Below are positions 21,076-32,247 of a stretch of 64,000 nucleotides of DNA, piece by piece. Origin of the DNA: Ophiura sarsii. Taxonomy: Eukaryota; Echinodermata; Ophiuroidea; Amphilepidida; Ophiuridae. The stretch covers positions 16,400,149 through 16,464,148 of the forward strand of contig CM069457.1 in the NCBI GenBank assembly GCA_035610835.1. The letters are read 5' to 3'. The translations under genes and the position numbers were made by a program. How positions within the stretch are numbered: position 1 is the first letter of the stretch; each line of letters begins with the position of its first letter. The notes below the pieces were generated by a model, which ran no database searches, was not told the origin of the DNA, and worked only from the letters and a program-made list of their open reading frames with translations.

Positions 21076-21880
21076 AATTGCTATCTACTGAAGATAGTGT
21101 CGGATTGCTATCTACTGAAGATAGTGTCTGGTGCTATCTACTGAAGATAGTTGCGGATTGCTATCTACTGAAGATAGTGTCTGGTGCTATCTACTGAAGA
21201 TAGTTGCGGATTGCTATCTACTGAAGATAGTGTCGGATTGCTATCTACTGAAGATAGTGTCTGGTGCTATCTACTGAAGATAGTTGTGGATTGCTATCTA
21301 CTGAAGATAGTGTCTGGTGCTATCTACTGAAGATAGTTGCGGATTGCTATCTTCTGAAGATAGTTGCAGATTGCTATCTACTGAAGATACTGGTGGATTG
21401 CTATCTACTGAAGATAGTGTCCGGTGCTATCTACTGAAGATAGTGGCGGATTGCTATCTACTGAAGATAGTGGCGGATTGCTATCTACTGAAGATAGTGT
21501 CGGGTTGCTATCTACTGAGGATAGTGTCGGGTGCTATCTACTGAGGATAGTTGCGGGTTGCTATCTACTGAAGATAGTGTCGGGTGCTATCTACTGAGGA
21601 TAGTTGCGGATTGCTATCTACTGAAGATAGTGTCGGGTGCTATCTACTGAGGATAGTTGCGGATTGCTATCTACTGAAGATATTGGCGGATTGCTATCTA
21701 CTGAAGATAGTGGTGGGTACTATCTGCTGAAGATAGTTGCAGATTGCTATCTACTGAAGATAGTGGCGGATTGCTATCTACTGAAGATAGTGTCGGGTGC
21801 TATCTACTAAAGATAGTTGCGGATTGCTATCTACTAAAGATAGTTGCGGATTGCTATCTACTGAAGATAGTGATGGATAG
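21076..21880. repeat. Minisatellite of 30 palindromic ~27-bp units
   Basis: The core CTATCTACTGAAGATAG, with six-base complementary arms around ACTGA, occurs 30 times with small variation (for example ctatcttctgaagatag and ctactgaggatag). Spacers of 8-10 bases fall into a few types: tgtcggatt, tgtctggt, ttgcggatt, tggcggatt and tgtcgggt. In the first part the tgtctggt and ttgcggatt types alternate, giving a ~53-bp higher-order unit. The 75-codon frame at 21317-21544 (LLSTEDS-type repeats) arises because 27 is a multiple of three. Confidence 0.97.
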
Positions 21881-22815
21881 AACATTTCATGATAATTAGC
21901 TTAGGCCTGATCTTGTTTTGTCCTGGAAGCACTTTCCAAGTAAACTTTTATCGTTTATCGTTTATATATGATTTTACAATATTATCCATTTTCTGCAAAA
22001 ATCAATATTTTCTATGTTACCACAGGAAGGCTAGGGTGAGGGGTACACACAAACTGGGACCGCTAGGGTTCAAAGGGTAAACAGTTCTTTGTTTTAATCG
22101 TAGTTATCTATTCATGGTAATGGTCAAGAAAAAGATAACAAGTCCATGCTGCAGGATAAGTATCTGCCTCAAGTTCTCAACTACCGGCTCTCACAGAGCA
22201 GGCATGTTGATCCTCTGTGCAATTAAATTGTGTAGCGTACACTTTTGCATGTGTGGCATGTGAGTCGTATGTTATAAATTTATGTGTGCGTTTTTCACTT
22301 GACGCAACACTCGCATTTTCAAGTAAAAAATCAGCTGGCTCTGTGCCAGCGGCACAGCGCATAGCAAATAATAGCAAGTAATAGCAAACCCTTAAAATGA
22401 ATATAGCACTGAGAGCTCTCTTGATTTTTAATGAGCGTTATGTTTGATGTATACTCAGCTGATCGGGATGTTCGGTTGTGTAAAGAAGATAATATTAACA
22501 GTAGCTCTGCTGTTGACTGAATCCTTCCCGTCTTCACAATTTACACACGGCCCCTACGAGGGTGCTCAAAAGTGAAGAATGAATGAAGAAAATACAGTTC
22601 CAAAAGTGTGTGCTGATAAACTTGTGAATAAACATGAGCTATATTTATGCATCATCTGCGTCCTTGGTTTCACGCAGTGCTGTGCATACCGTGATGCGAT
22701 TGGGCGCACTGATTTACCTCCCAAGGTGCAACGTGACGATTGCTAAACACGCTACAGTTTAAATTTGACCAATCAGGTGCTTTGGTGTTGTTGTTGGGCA
22801 GACTTGTGTGATGTT
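21881..22815. other. No gene recognised
   Basis: Opposite and overlapping frames of about 66-68 codons lie at 22177-22537 on the minus strand; no domain seen. No repeat family recognised. Confidence 0.4.
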
Positions 22816-22817
22816 AG

Positions 22818-22926
22818 AAGTGACCGGAAGTGACTTCCACAACACTTCCGGTCACTTTTTTGCCATTTTTTTCTCAGTCCCTCGATTTGGTCTACTATTT
22901 TTAAAGATGGCGACCAAATAGAGGGA
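22818..22926. repeat. Two adjacent hairpins
   Basis: GTGACCGGAAGTG at about 22821 pairs with CACTTCCGGTCAC at about 22843. Directly after, CCCTCGATTTGGTC near 22877 pairs with GACCAAATAGAGGG ending at about 22924. Either could be an eroded MITE. Confidence 0.7.
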
Positions 22927-22929
22927 TGC

Positions 22930-24120
22930 AGGGACCCAGTCTACATGTAGCTCTGCTATAGAGCGAAGACTTCAACTATTTGTGTCACAAATCTAGGGAA
23001 ATACCAGTTCTAGAAACACTTAATTATACTCCGTAGATGAGAGCATCAGTTCCTCCAGAGGATCTGTGAAAAACATGTCAAATATCAGATTTTTTCCCCT
23101 TAAGTCCGAAACCTATTTTGTGTTTTTACAGCTCCAAACCGTAACCTATCCACTTCAAGTACTGGAATTCCCACATGCATAATACCATAAGTTGTACATT
23201 TGTACAGGCATTTTACCATAGTGCATAATGGATACACTTTTAAATATTCATGAGGTTATGCTATTATACCCTCACCCAGAGGGTCCTTGGGGGCATCATG
23301 ATATCCATTATATACCTCCTTACCTTGATGCTTGATCATACCATAGGGACGCAATAAGCTCAATGATCATGATGATGACACAACTATTAGTTTTAAAAAA
23401 TTCAAGCTTCGTAAATTTGTGTTCTTTTCGGCCACTCTAACAGTTGAGCTTAAGCGACATATTTCTAGTACATAAAGGTCTATGCAAAGGGAACAACATT
23501 GTGAATATATATATACCAACACACTAAAATTGTAAAAATTTAAAAATGAGAAGAATGCAAAAAATGATACCTACAAAAATAACCGATTATATTATATTAT
23601 GGATCAACTGAAATGATACAACCAACACCAAGGTTTATGACTCATATCGGCCAAATTTGCCTTTCTAATATTTTTATAAAATGTGATTTTTGAGTTGCCA
23701 TGGTAACCGGATATTTTCTCATAACACTACTCTCTCTAATAACCCATCACACCTAAGCTGGCCCTTGTGCAACTTAAAGATCACGACATCTCTGTCAAGC
23801 TCAGGGTTCATCATTATTGCATGAATATCGTGAGTAATGTTACGGCTCAACGTAAATCTAGAAGGTGAGAAATAATATATTACAAAATGGCATGAATATA
23901 GGCAACAATCCAATATCCATGGGTTATTTATTATAAAAGCAAGGACTTTGCTTTTGTAACGGTACAAATGAATGCATTATTCCTACGGATTAGGGGGATT
24001 GTAAATACACATTTCTTGAATTCTTTGATAAAAGTGAATTAAATTTGAAAAATCTGTGACCCTGTCTGGATGGCAATCAGACCTTTCATTATTATTGCTT
24101 CTTAGGACTGCAAGGCACTA
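22930..24120. other. No gene recognised
   Basis: AT-rich, including an (AT)n-like patch near 23507. The 82-codon minus frame at 23719-23967 has no recognised domain. No repeat family found. Confidence 0.4.
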
Positions 24121-24123
24121 ATA

Positions 24124-24390
24124 TGTGATGCAGCACATCAAAAGGGGGGACTTTGCAGGTTAAGTCAATTGCGAGTTTATTATGTGTGCTCTCAGCGCAT
24201 GTTCTAAGCTTTAAAATGACATCAAATTGATAAAAATTGATCAAGACATTCAGAATTTATGAGTGAAAATGACTCCTAAATTCTTATTATTTTATTTTTT
24301 TCTGTCTGTTTTCATCCATATCTTGAACAATACACAGCCGCAACCCGCCCCAACCCCCCTTTTTTATTGTTGTTGATGTGCTGCATCACA
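24124..24390. mobile_element. MITE family O, copy 1
   Basis: Ends TGTGATGCAGCACATCAA and TTGATGTGCTGCATCACA, 267 bp, with TA on the left. The interior shares ctctcagcgcatg, aagctttaaaatgacatcaa and gttttcatccatat with a copy at 43328-43545 in the opposite orientation. Confidence 0.82.
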
Positions 24391-24980
24391 TCATTTGATA
24401 GCTTTATTTTGCTATTTTGATAATTTCATGTTTTGGGGGCTTTTTTTGGTTTGTTTGGGTGGGTTTTTTTCTCAAAAATTAAGTGAATTTTCAACAATTT
24501 TATAAAACCTTCAACATTTAAAAAACCTTTCCACAATTTGTCAAACAATTTACACACATTTTCAGAATGTTTACCAAAAATGAATTCGTTGGTCGGCACG
24601 TAGAACAGGGCTTTTCTTTTCCTCGACTAAAGGTTCATTATTAGAAAATCCAAATCAGGAAATTTAACGCCCGAATATTTGGATTTCTATGTATTTTTCT
24701 TCAGCATTGTAATCTAAGTGAGGACACGCAAAAATGAATGTGTGGATATCTCGTTTACTGTCTCTATTTTTATTTAAAAAGTATTCAGGCACTAATATAA
24801 GACTTACAAGAATTACACCTTTATCTTAATATGAAATACCGTGCCTTCGGCAACAGGTGAAAATAACTAAGGTTTCAGGGTTCCCTTACTAAGGGTTTTG
24901 TAACAAATGGCCCTATTGTGCAGTGGCTGCCATGTATTGTTATAGTCTGATCAGCTCTTCAATATAAGGCCAAATAAAGA
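24391..24980. other. No gene recognised
   Basis: T- and G-rich patch near 24430-24475 and AT-rich sequence after it. Nothing recognised. Confidence 0.4.
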
Positions 24981-24983
24981 AAT

Positions 24984-25260
24984 TAAGGGAAGTGTGAACC
25001 CTTTTTGGCGCCAAATTTATCAAGCACTGTAACTTTTAAACTATAAATGTGATGTACATAAAAGTATACATTGCTTTAAATGAAATGAGTCAGAGAATCC
25101 ATTTTTGGTATTTTTTATCTAGGATCGTTTTGAGTTTGGGGGGTTTAAAAATGTTTAGTTTGGAAATTATTGACCAAAAAGTGCAAACAATTTGTTTTTG
25201 ATCTTAAAAATCACATTTTCCCTTAACATGTTTAGCGTCCCTGTCCAACTCCTTTTTGGG
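24984..25260. repeat. Dispersed repeat X, copy 2
   Basis: Matches the order of words in 2381-2760 (tgtaac-ttttaaactataa, gtacataaaagtatacattg, gaaatgagtcagaga, attgaccaaaaagtg, tttttgatctt). Diverged, non-coding. Confidence 0.55.
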
Positions 25261-25465
25261 TTCTCTTCAACATCGACTACTACAGACACCAATTAATATT
25301 TTGTAACATCCTGAGCAAATTAAAATAGATTATCATTCATTATAAAATCACACTAGGCTGATGCCAAACTTGATTCCACAAGTTCCCCCAAACTATCACA
25401 ACACTTGGCTGTGAAAGTTTAAGCAGGAACCATTTAAGGCTGTGATTTTTATTTTTATTTTTTTA

Positions 25466-25532
25466 GTACAAATTTGTCCCCAAATGACCTCTATTGACCC
25501 CATTATGTGTCATTTTGGGGACAAATTTGTAC
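25466..25532. repeat. Hairpin, ~23-bp arms
   Basis: GTACAAATTTGTCCCCAAAT-gac pairs with gtcattttggggacaaattt-gtac with one extra T in the right arm. The loop is about 20 bases. Confidence 0.8.
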
Positions 25533-25539
25533 TTGGAAA

Positions 25540-26365
25540 GAAAAGAAAGAAGAAAAAAATTAAATATTAAAAAAAAAAAAACACACATTTTAGTGTCTAT
25601 TTTCGGGTACCCGGGTACGGAACTACCCGTGCATTCACAGCCTTACTACCATTACACAAAACAAGGAATGATTTGATGTTGTATCACCTTTATTGTATGC
25701 AAATCACTTGTTCTCACTCACGAATGCACCATAGGGCAGCTATAGGTGTCACAACCTACACTAAACCAGTAAATCTCACCTTGCTCTAGTAACACATATT
25801 TAGCTATTGAGCTATAGGGCACCTACCTGATAACCAAGGTAGATTGATACTTTGAACCCTCCATCACGACAACGTGCATACCAGACACTCGAATTCACAA
25901 AGTCCAAATTTTTGAATAACAATAATTTTCACATTGTTCTTACAAAATCAAAATTTCACAACTGTATAGCCCTTAATTACAATTGCACAAAAATCATTCC
26001 AAACCATATGATATAGCTCTATGTAAAGAAAGACGCTGGTGTTACATCATACGTGGGCAACATTTTTAAATTTTGAAGGGTGTGAACAATTACGCCGGTA
26101 AAAAATATAGAATTTCCAGTTTCCCAAGCTGAACCCACTTCAGAGTACTGTATATATACCTTATAACTGAGTAGCCATGCCACAGGAGGACACAGGGGAC
26201 AGGGGAACTATTCTGTAACTCTCCCCCTCCCTCCCTTCCTCCACTCAATCTAATCTTGTTAGGCACAAAGTTACATCCATTGAATGCTGATTAGAGCTTA
26301 CATTTCTGAATTCTGTACGATAATCATATATTTCCCTTTTCCTCTCTTTCGTTTCATTCAACCTG
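25540..26365. other. No gene recognised
   Basis: Starts with an A-rich run. Otherwise plain AT-rich sequence with nothing recognised. Confidence 0.4.
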
Positions 26366-26446
26366 ACCTTCTGCAAGCACTAACAGCCTTTACAGCAGGG
26401 AAAGGGCCATTACAAGTACGTACTTCGAACATAATACCATACAATC

Positions 26447-26621
26447 TTAACACTTTCCAAGGATTACTGAACCAATATTAGGCATGTTTGTACTTATTTC
26501 AATGCATTTCTAATGGCGATTCCAAATATGGTAATGAAATTCAATAATGTTGACATTTTTGAATTATTTTGTGAAATTTTGTAATGTCATCTGCAGACGC
26601 CTGCCGCGTATAAAGTGTTAA
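26447..26621. mobile_element. TTAA-flanked MITE, family A, copy 6 (deleted form)
   Basis: TTAACACTTTCCAAGGATTA on the left skips the first ~60 bp of the family, then follows the core (actgaaccaatattaggcat, ccaaatatggtaatgaaatt, tctgcagacgcctgccgcg) to aaagtgttaa at 26621. Length 175 bp against about 235 bp for full copies. Confidence 0.8.
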
Positions 26622-27358
26622 GTGCATGCATATTGCAAGATAAAGTACTTTATCCACAACTAAGTTGTACATACTTTGTCCTCTGGATTTTACTTTCTAC
26701 TGATACAACTCTCTCTTTTCACCCATATCCCCTTCAAATTGGAAGTACTTCCATAGGTGAAGGCTTATTACAGAACTTAATATCATCATACATAGTCTAA
26801 AGCTATCCCTCCTTCAAAAGTTACCCCCGCCCAGATTACCCCTCTTTACCCTACAACCCCACCTCATTATTTCCCTACCCTGAAAAGAAATCTGCCACAC
26901 TGGAAGGGCAAAGAGAACATAACATAATTCTTGTAAACCAAAATCATACACATACATGTATTACTTCCTAAAATACTTCATCTACACATCTCTCTTAATT
27001 CCCTCTCTGCGATCACCCTAAATACCTCACCCTTCAAGTCCTTGCAGAGGAAATCTGTTCCTCTGGAAACTGCTTCTGCATGTAAGTTTATGTCTATATT
27101 ACCCTATAACATACAACTAATCAGTCTAATTGACCGCACCCTATGAGCTTAAACCTACATCTGCACCCTTCCAGAATAACCCATAAGAAATCTGCAACAC
27201 AGCAAGCACTTCAGCAGGAAAAGGGTTACACCATGTAACCAAATAGTCATACAACCTCCCTCTCCCCTTCCCTACAAATCCTACCCTTCATCTTCCTATA
27301 AAGGAAATCTGTTCTGCAGGAAATGTTTCTGCAGATAACATTTAAACATCTTACCATA

Positions 27359-27632
27359 AGGCGAGGGGAAAACAAACCTGTTTTACAGGCCCAACCTACC
27401 CACTTTTTGCGTTTTCAAGATTTTTGTTGTTGATTTTTTTTTCTTCTCAAATTATGTAAAATCGGGGTTGAACATTTGTGTTCATAAATTTGTAAAAATC
27501 CAGATTTTTGCAGATTTTGGTGAAATTTTAGGTTTAAAAAAAACAGATTAAAAAACAACTACAACAGACCGACCGACCCTACTTGACAGATCCGTCCGCC
27601 CGTAAAACAGGGGTGGGTTTTGTCTTCGCCTT
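27359..27632. mobile_element. Repeat family V, copy 2 with inverted ends
   Basis: Left aaggcgaggggaaaacaaac-ctgttttac and right gtaaaacaggggtgggtttt-gtcttcgcctt are complementary with a few changes. The right side also carries ctacttgacagatccgtccg-cccg, seen inverted in the 20331 copy. The interior is A/T-rich. Confidence 0.75.
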
Positions 27633-28332
27633 AACACAAAATGATTAAAAGACTGCACCCGATACCCTACATCCCCCAATCCCCATCTGAACCCTTCATT
27701 TTGATCCTAAAATCAAAATCTCCACACTGCCCACACTTCCTTCTATAAAAAAGTCTACAACACGGAATAAGCATCAGCAAGCAAAGGGTTATACCATGTA
27801 ACTCAATAGTCATACAATTCAAGTACACAGAACTACCAATATAAAACACTTCATTCTCATAAAAGACTCAAGGTCCCAATTCCACAAATCCACATGGATT
27901 AGTCCTGGTTCGGCTGCAATTTTACAAAATACTCGCGTTTACAAGTACTATTGAAAACCTTGAACGGCGATATTTGACACCGGGCGAGAAATACACAGAG
28001 GTGCCGGACTGCATGGGAAATAAGCTAATGAATAATGGTCAATTTTGTGCAGTGAATTTTTTCTCAACCTTCGTCTGTACTGTTTTAGGAATTTTGAAGA
28101 AATGGAAAACTGAACGGGAAATCCTAAATTATTCTACAATGTGTGTGTCATGGTATTTTAGGTAATATTGCTTGGATGAATTTGAATGGCATTTTGATCC
28201 AAAGAAGATAATTAAAGGGCACTGATAAATTAAGAATACTACTCCACATTGTAACAAATGGGAGGCATTAAATACTATTCACTTCCTCGATAGTGACTTA
28301 GGTGCAGCCTCATGCACTCATGTACAGAGAGC

Positions 28333-28573
28333 TTCAATAGATTAATCAGTTTAAAATTTGGCGAGAAATATTCGTTTTTTATCTCTACAAGTGCAAAAGT
28401 CATCCAAGCATATGTCGCAATTATGGCCACAGACATGCGTTTTTTGCCCCTCGCACACATCACGCATATGATGCACAGCTAGAGCGCTTGTTGCCTTCAT
28501 GCGCGCCTGCATCCTTCTGTATTAATTCACTGCTGTAATGAGGCTTCACCAATTGGGAACTGATCAAACAATA
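28333..28573. mobile_element. MITE family P, copy 2
   Basis: Left caatagattaatcagttt-aaaatttggcgag and right ccaattgggaactgatcaaa-caatag are inverted ends. The interior tcacgcatatgatgcacag, gcgcttgttgccttcatg and ccttctgtattaattc is shared with copies at 45131, 47584 and 59989. Confidence 0.75.
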
Positions 28574-28574
28574 G

Positions 28575-29085
28575 TATGTGTCTATTTTTTGCGCTTAGTC
28601 ACAAGGACACAGTGAAGGTGTAAAAGATGTACTGACTATTCAACATGTTTGTGCTATCTTCAGTAGACAGTAAACATTTCAATACGAAAACAATGCAGAT
28701 TTTAAGATTATTGTAACTTAATATTTTTTTCAAACCAAACCCGAAGTACAGGTTTGACACATACAAATTAAATATAAGATAGAAAACAACAATGAACAAA
28801 CAGAAAAACACCCTAACCAACAAACAAACAAAAACCCAATGACAAATATGTCATCATTTTGTGCAAAAATTGAGCTTTAACACTGAACATTTTTCCACAC
28901 TGGAACCCTTCACAACATGCACACATACATAGTTAAAATTAATTGGTGCTAAAACATTCTAAAAAAATCCATCAGTTTTGGAAAGATTGTTTACAATATA
29001 CACATTATAGCTACCAGTATAATTACCCTCAGCACCGTATAACAACCATTTTCTAAATTGATGCAATTAAGCAGCTTCCTATGCC
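28575..29085. other. No gene; one stray hairpin word
   Basis: Near 28650 is gctatcttcagtagacag, the reverse complement form of the 21-kb minisatellite unit. The remainder is AT-rich with nothing recognised; the 74-codon minus frame is not supported. Confidence 0.45.
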
Positions 29086-29088
29086 TTA

Positions 29089-29512
29089 CGAGGGCAGATC
29101 AGAAAGTTCTGTCACCAAAGGCAGCCCCTAGCTACACAAGACAATACTGTCTTTATTGTGTTACGTCATCTTGTACATCACATTCTTAGCTCCCTCTTCT
29201 GTAAATCTAGTTGGGGTGTTTAGCCTGTATAGAATTTGCCAAGCGCATTTCTGCAGCTACTTATCTACCTGTGAAATGGAGCCTACAAAGACGGTATCGA
29301 ATCATGCTGCATCACGACAATAAGACCTAGCCAAAGCTGTACATTCAGAGATGAGACAATCCCTACTTTGGAGTTCGCCCAAGCTTCAACAAGTGGAGGA
29401 TGAGGATGCAACAGTGTATAGACATCAAGGGAAGCTTCTTCAAGGGAATTGAAAGTGTATGACCATCTTCAGAAACATGGAGAAAGTGACAAAACTTGTT
29501 GATTTGCCCTCG
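29089..29512 (+). mobile_element. Internally deleted mariner element
   Basis: Ends CGAGGGCAGATCAGAAAGTT-ctgtcac and gtgacaaaacttgttgattt-gccctcg are complementary with few mismatches, with TA at 29087-29088 and 29513-29514. These are mariner-type ends. Two parts of the plus strand still read like mariner transposase. At 29307-29327 the frame gives LHHDNKT, like the HDN motif around the second catalytic Asp, followed by a stop. At 29400-29453 it gives CIDIKGSFFKGIE within an open stretch, like the conserved C-terminal end. The ~1.3-kb autonomous form has lost most of its interior, including the third catalytic Asp region. Confidence 0.85.
29307..29453 (+). pseudogene. Mariner transposase remnant
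   Basis: Disconnected fragments of a mariner transposase frame inside the deleted element: the HHDN motif followed at once by a stop, then in another frame the C-terminal CIDIKG...FKGIE stretch ending in a stop shortly after. The DD34D domain is broken and the N-terminal DNA-binding part is not recognisable, so no activity is expected. Family assignment rests on these short motifs together with the terminal repeats and TA target. Confidence 0.65.
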
Positions 29513-29514
29513 TA

Positions 29515-30090
29515 TTATCTATCAAATATTATGTAAAACCATCCACAAAAATGTTACATGCATGATTACTATCACATAAAAAAGGCCATAAAATTGGCTC
29601 GGCACCTGATGAGATTCATCGTGTTTGAAGCCACAAAACTAAATGTGGTACAACACATTGGATATTATATAGTCATTTGTGCTATCTTCAGAAGATAGCA
29701 AACAATTTAGAAAATACAAAATATCAATTTTATAAAATACCATGATAGTTTGATTTTCAAGTTTAAGATACCTATGTATTTTAAGTCATAAAACGTTGAA
29801 TATTCAGTAGTTTGAGCTATCTTTAGTTAGATTGCAAACATTTTAGAATACAAAACTTTTTTGATCAAATACTATAAAATGTTAAATAATTTGATGCTCA
29901 TTTTAATCTTCAATCAAAGGTCTTTACCAAGAATACTTTTGAAAGTGTAATTCAAAAATAAGTTGTTTTTCTTGAGATAATAGCTTTTTATGCAATCTAG
30001 TTTTTCGCAACGTGACATAGGAACTTACTATATGACATTGTGTTTCACACTATAGTTACCTATACAAAACTTAATTATGCAATTTCTATT
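29515..30090. other. No gene; dispersed hairpin words
   Basis: gctatcttcagaagatagca at about 29673 is a perfect 8-base-arm hairpin of the minisatellite type, and gagctatctttagttagatt near 29818 is a damaged copy. Both are followed by aacattttaga-like sequence, hinting at a dispersed element end. Otherwise nothing. Confidence 0.5.
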
Positions 30091-30094
30091 TGCG

Positions 30095-30370
30095 ACACCC
30101 TGCATAATACTATTTGCCTGCAAAGCTGTAGTGTTAAATGGTTAAAGCTTTTTTTACAAAACACCCTGTATAATACTACATGTCCTGCAAAGCTGTTCTG
30201 TCTAATCATGAAAGCTTTTGTGCAAAACACCCTGTATAATACTACATGTCCTGTAAAGCTGTTCTGTCTAATCATGAAAGCTTTAGTGCAAAACACCCTG
30301 TATAATACTATTTGCCCTGCAAAGCTGTAGTATTTAATCATAAAAGCTTTTTTGCAAGACACCCTGTACA
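30095..30370. repeat. 66-bp tandem repeat, about four units
   Basis: The word acaccctg begins at 30095, 30161, 30227, 30293 and 30359, an exact 66-bp period. Units share aatacta, cctgcaaagctgt, aatcatgaaagctttt and tgcaaaacaccctgtat. Because 66 is a multiple of three, both strands stay open (96 and 98 codons) with a 22-residue repeat peptide; this is a consequence of the period, not evidence of a gene. Confidence 0.95.
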
Positions 30371-30374
30371 AACT

Positions 30375-31310
30375 ATTTGCTTATCCATCACACCCCTGGG
30401 GTTTGAGTAGAAATGCTCCAATTTGGTCACGCTCAATTGGTGCGCTGTAATACAGCCTGTTTTATGGCACGAATATAGGTTTTTGATTTTCTCCTCTTTT
30501 CGGAAACGACAAGCGCTCTACGCTGTATCTATTACAATCCCATGGGCGTTACCGGCCGAATTATCAACCTGAACATCCAACTTTGATTGGGTATAAACGA
30601 GGCTATATTTATTTATTGATCCAATCATGGTGAAAGAATCATGGAAATATTCACATATCTCGGCAGGAGAGCTTCAAATTACCCTCCAAAAAAGATATTT
30701 CTCGCCCATGTGCAGCTCTGTTACACCATTACTGTCAAGCTTTCTTTAGAATAATAATAAGAACCAAATTTAGAAAAAAATATTAATTCTTCCACTTGAT
30801 TTGATTTCAAACTCTTTCAAAATGATTTTAGGATGAAAATATTCAACATGACTTTTGGTATTTGAAATTTAATGCATTCCAGCGAGCAGGGCAGGAAAGA
30901 TTCCAAGAATTCTTTTTACAAATCTGTATGTCCAAAACAGCAAAATATTTGTCAATTGACAAAATATCCCACCAAATGCCGAAATAGCCTTCTAGATACC
31001 AAGATTTTCCAGGGAAGAGCTTCCTAAATTCCCATGTTTTCAATCAAGCCTGCAATTACAGATTACGAGAGAACCGATATAAAACACCAATGTTGGCAAA
31101 TGGATTCCATCCTCCTTGTACATGTATAGCAAACACAATCCTCTAGTACCAAACCTCCTATAAATTGATGTTTCCGTGTATGTGGCTTTAGGCAGGCCTA
31201 TATTTACTACAGTTTCCAGGTCGTGTTGCTAAATGTGTATAAAATAAAATAAGAATCTTGCTTAGTGTGCTGTAACACCTTTTACATTGTATGTTGTGCC
31301 TATGGGTTTG
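30375..31310. other. No gene recognised
   Basis: The minus-strand frame at 30843-31043 resembles one at 43594-43782 (shared WYLEG with similar flanks), suggesting a diverged dispersed repeat of unknown type. No exon signals. Confidence 0.35.
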
Positions 31311-31314
31311 AATA

Positions 31315-31566
31315 TGTGACGCAATCAAGAGGAATGAGTCGGATGTCGGGGAATCCCAAATTGAGATATGGCCAATTCAAAATGGCGGCTTACATAAGTT
31401 TTGATGGAAATTCATGTATACAATTTGACATAACTTTGGAACAAAACGTCGTATCGACATGGGGTTTTCAGTTTCTGAAAGCTCTAAGTGTCTTTCTTAA
31501 AACTGTATTAAAAACTCATTTTCGACCAGGGTCGACATCCGACTCATTCCTCTAGATCGCGTCACA
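31315..31566. mobile_element. MITE family C, copy 2
   Basis: Ends TGTGACGCAATCAAGAGGAA-tgagtcggatgtcg and cgacatccgactcattcctc-tagatcgcgtcaca; TA at 31313-31314 and 31567-31568. Length 252 bp, about 35-bp arms with few mismatches. It lies four bases from the TTAA of the next family A element. The interior contains a caaaatggcggcttac word. Confidence 0.88.
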
Positions 31567-31570
31567 TATG

Positions 31571-32247
31571 TTAACACTTTCCATGCGGCAGGCAGCTGCC
31601 GACGACATTCTAAAATTGCACAAAATGTTTCAAAAATGTCAAAATTGATGAATTACATTACCATATTTGAAATCACCATGAGAAATGCATTGAAATAAGT
31701 ACCAACATGCCAAGTATCGGTCCAGCAATCCTTGAGATAGACCCTGAAATTCGGGACTTGTTTCTGAATATTCCGTTTTGTATATGTGATGCGATCTGAG
31801 AAAACCCGTCGGATGTCGCAAAATGTGAACTAGGGATTATGGGTAAAATAGAAAAATAAAAAAATAAAAAATAAAAAACCTTTTTTCTTTTTTCTAGATT
31901 TTTTTAAAGAAAATTAGTTTCCAGTACTGTGTGTCATCATCTTTCATGAAATTTCACCTTGACAAACTTACTTAACCTTATAATGTTATTATATTGAATG
32001 ATGTATCTTTTTTGGCCTGTTTTCATGATTTCTTGTTCTGTAGCTTTTGGTGACATCACAATCATCATTCACTCATAACTTTTTTTGTAGTGATCGTAGA
32101 AAAATGATCGAAACAGTTCTGTAATCAGCACAGTTTTATCTTTCTTATGATATAAATATCTCCAATATAAAAAAATGCCACCATGTGGCGGGTTTTCACA
32201 GATCGCATCACATATTGTAAAACTTATAGCCGCGTGGAAAGTGTTAA
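31571..32247. mobile_element. TTAA-flanked MITE, family A, copy 5, split by family B
   Basis: Left TTAACACTTTCCATGCGGCA at 31571 and right tagccgcgtggaaagtgtta-a ending at 32247. The family core runs to about 31784, is interrupted by the 428-bp family B element, and resumes with ttgtaaaacttatagccgcg. The uninterrupted order is known from other family A copies. Confidence 0.88.
31785..32212. mobile_element. MITE family B, copy 1, inserted in family A
   Basis: Ends TGTGATGCGATCTGAGAAAA-cccg and cgggttttcacagatcgcat-caca, with TA on both sides (31783-31784 and 32213-32214). The interior matches 53346-53779 throughout (aaaatgtgaactagggatta, ttcatgatttcttgtt, tgatcgaaacagtt, cttatgatataaatatctcc). 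Subterminal cggatgtcg is shared with family C. Confidence 0.9.

Larger units (their letters stand above)
26366..27850. repeat. Diffuse degenerate repeat block
   Basis: Related words recur several times: aaatctg(c/t) with (a/c)acac and agcaagca...tcagca(a/g)(g/c) (near 26370, 27190, 27745), gggtta(c/t)accatgtaac (27225, 27788), aatagtcatacaa, and ggaaatctgttc(c/t) (27050, 27303). Units are far apart and diverged, so neither unit length nor copy number is certain. It contains a family A MITE and a family V element. Confidence 0.45.

Noticed and set aside
21317..21544. Repeat protein with LLSTEDS units
   Set aside because: Produced by a ~27-bp minisatellite whose period is a multiple of three; other frames and neighbouring units are broken.
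21076..21880. CRISPR array
   Set aside because: Repeat-spacer layout is superficially similar, but the spacers are 8-10 bases and belong to a few recurring types, there are no cas genes, and the surroundings are eukaryotic.
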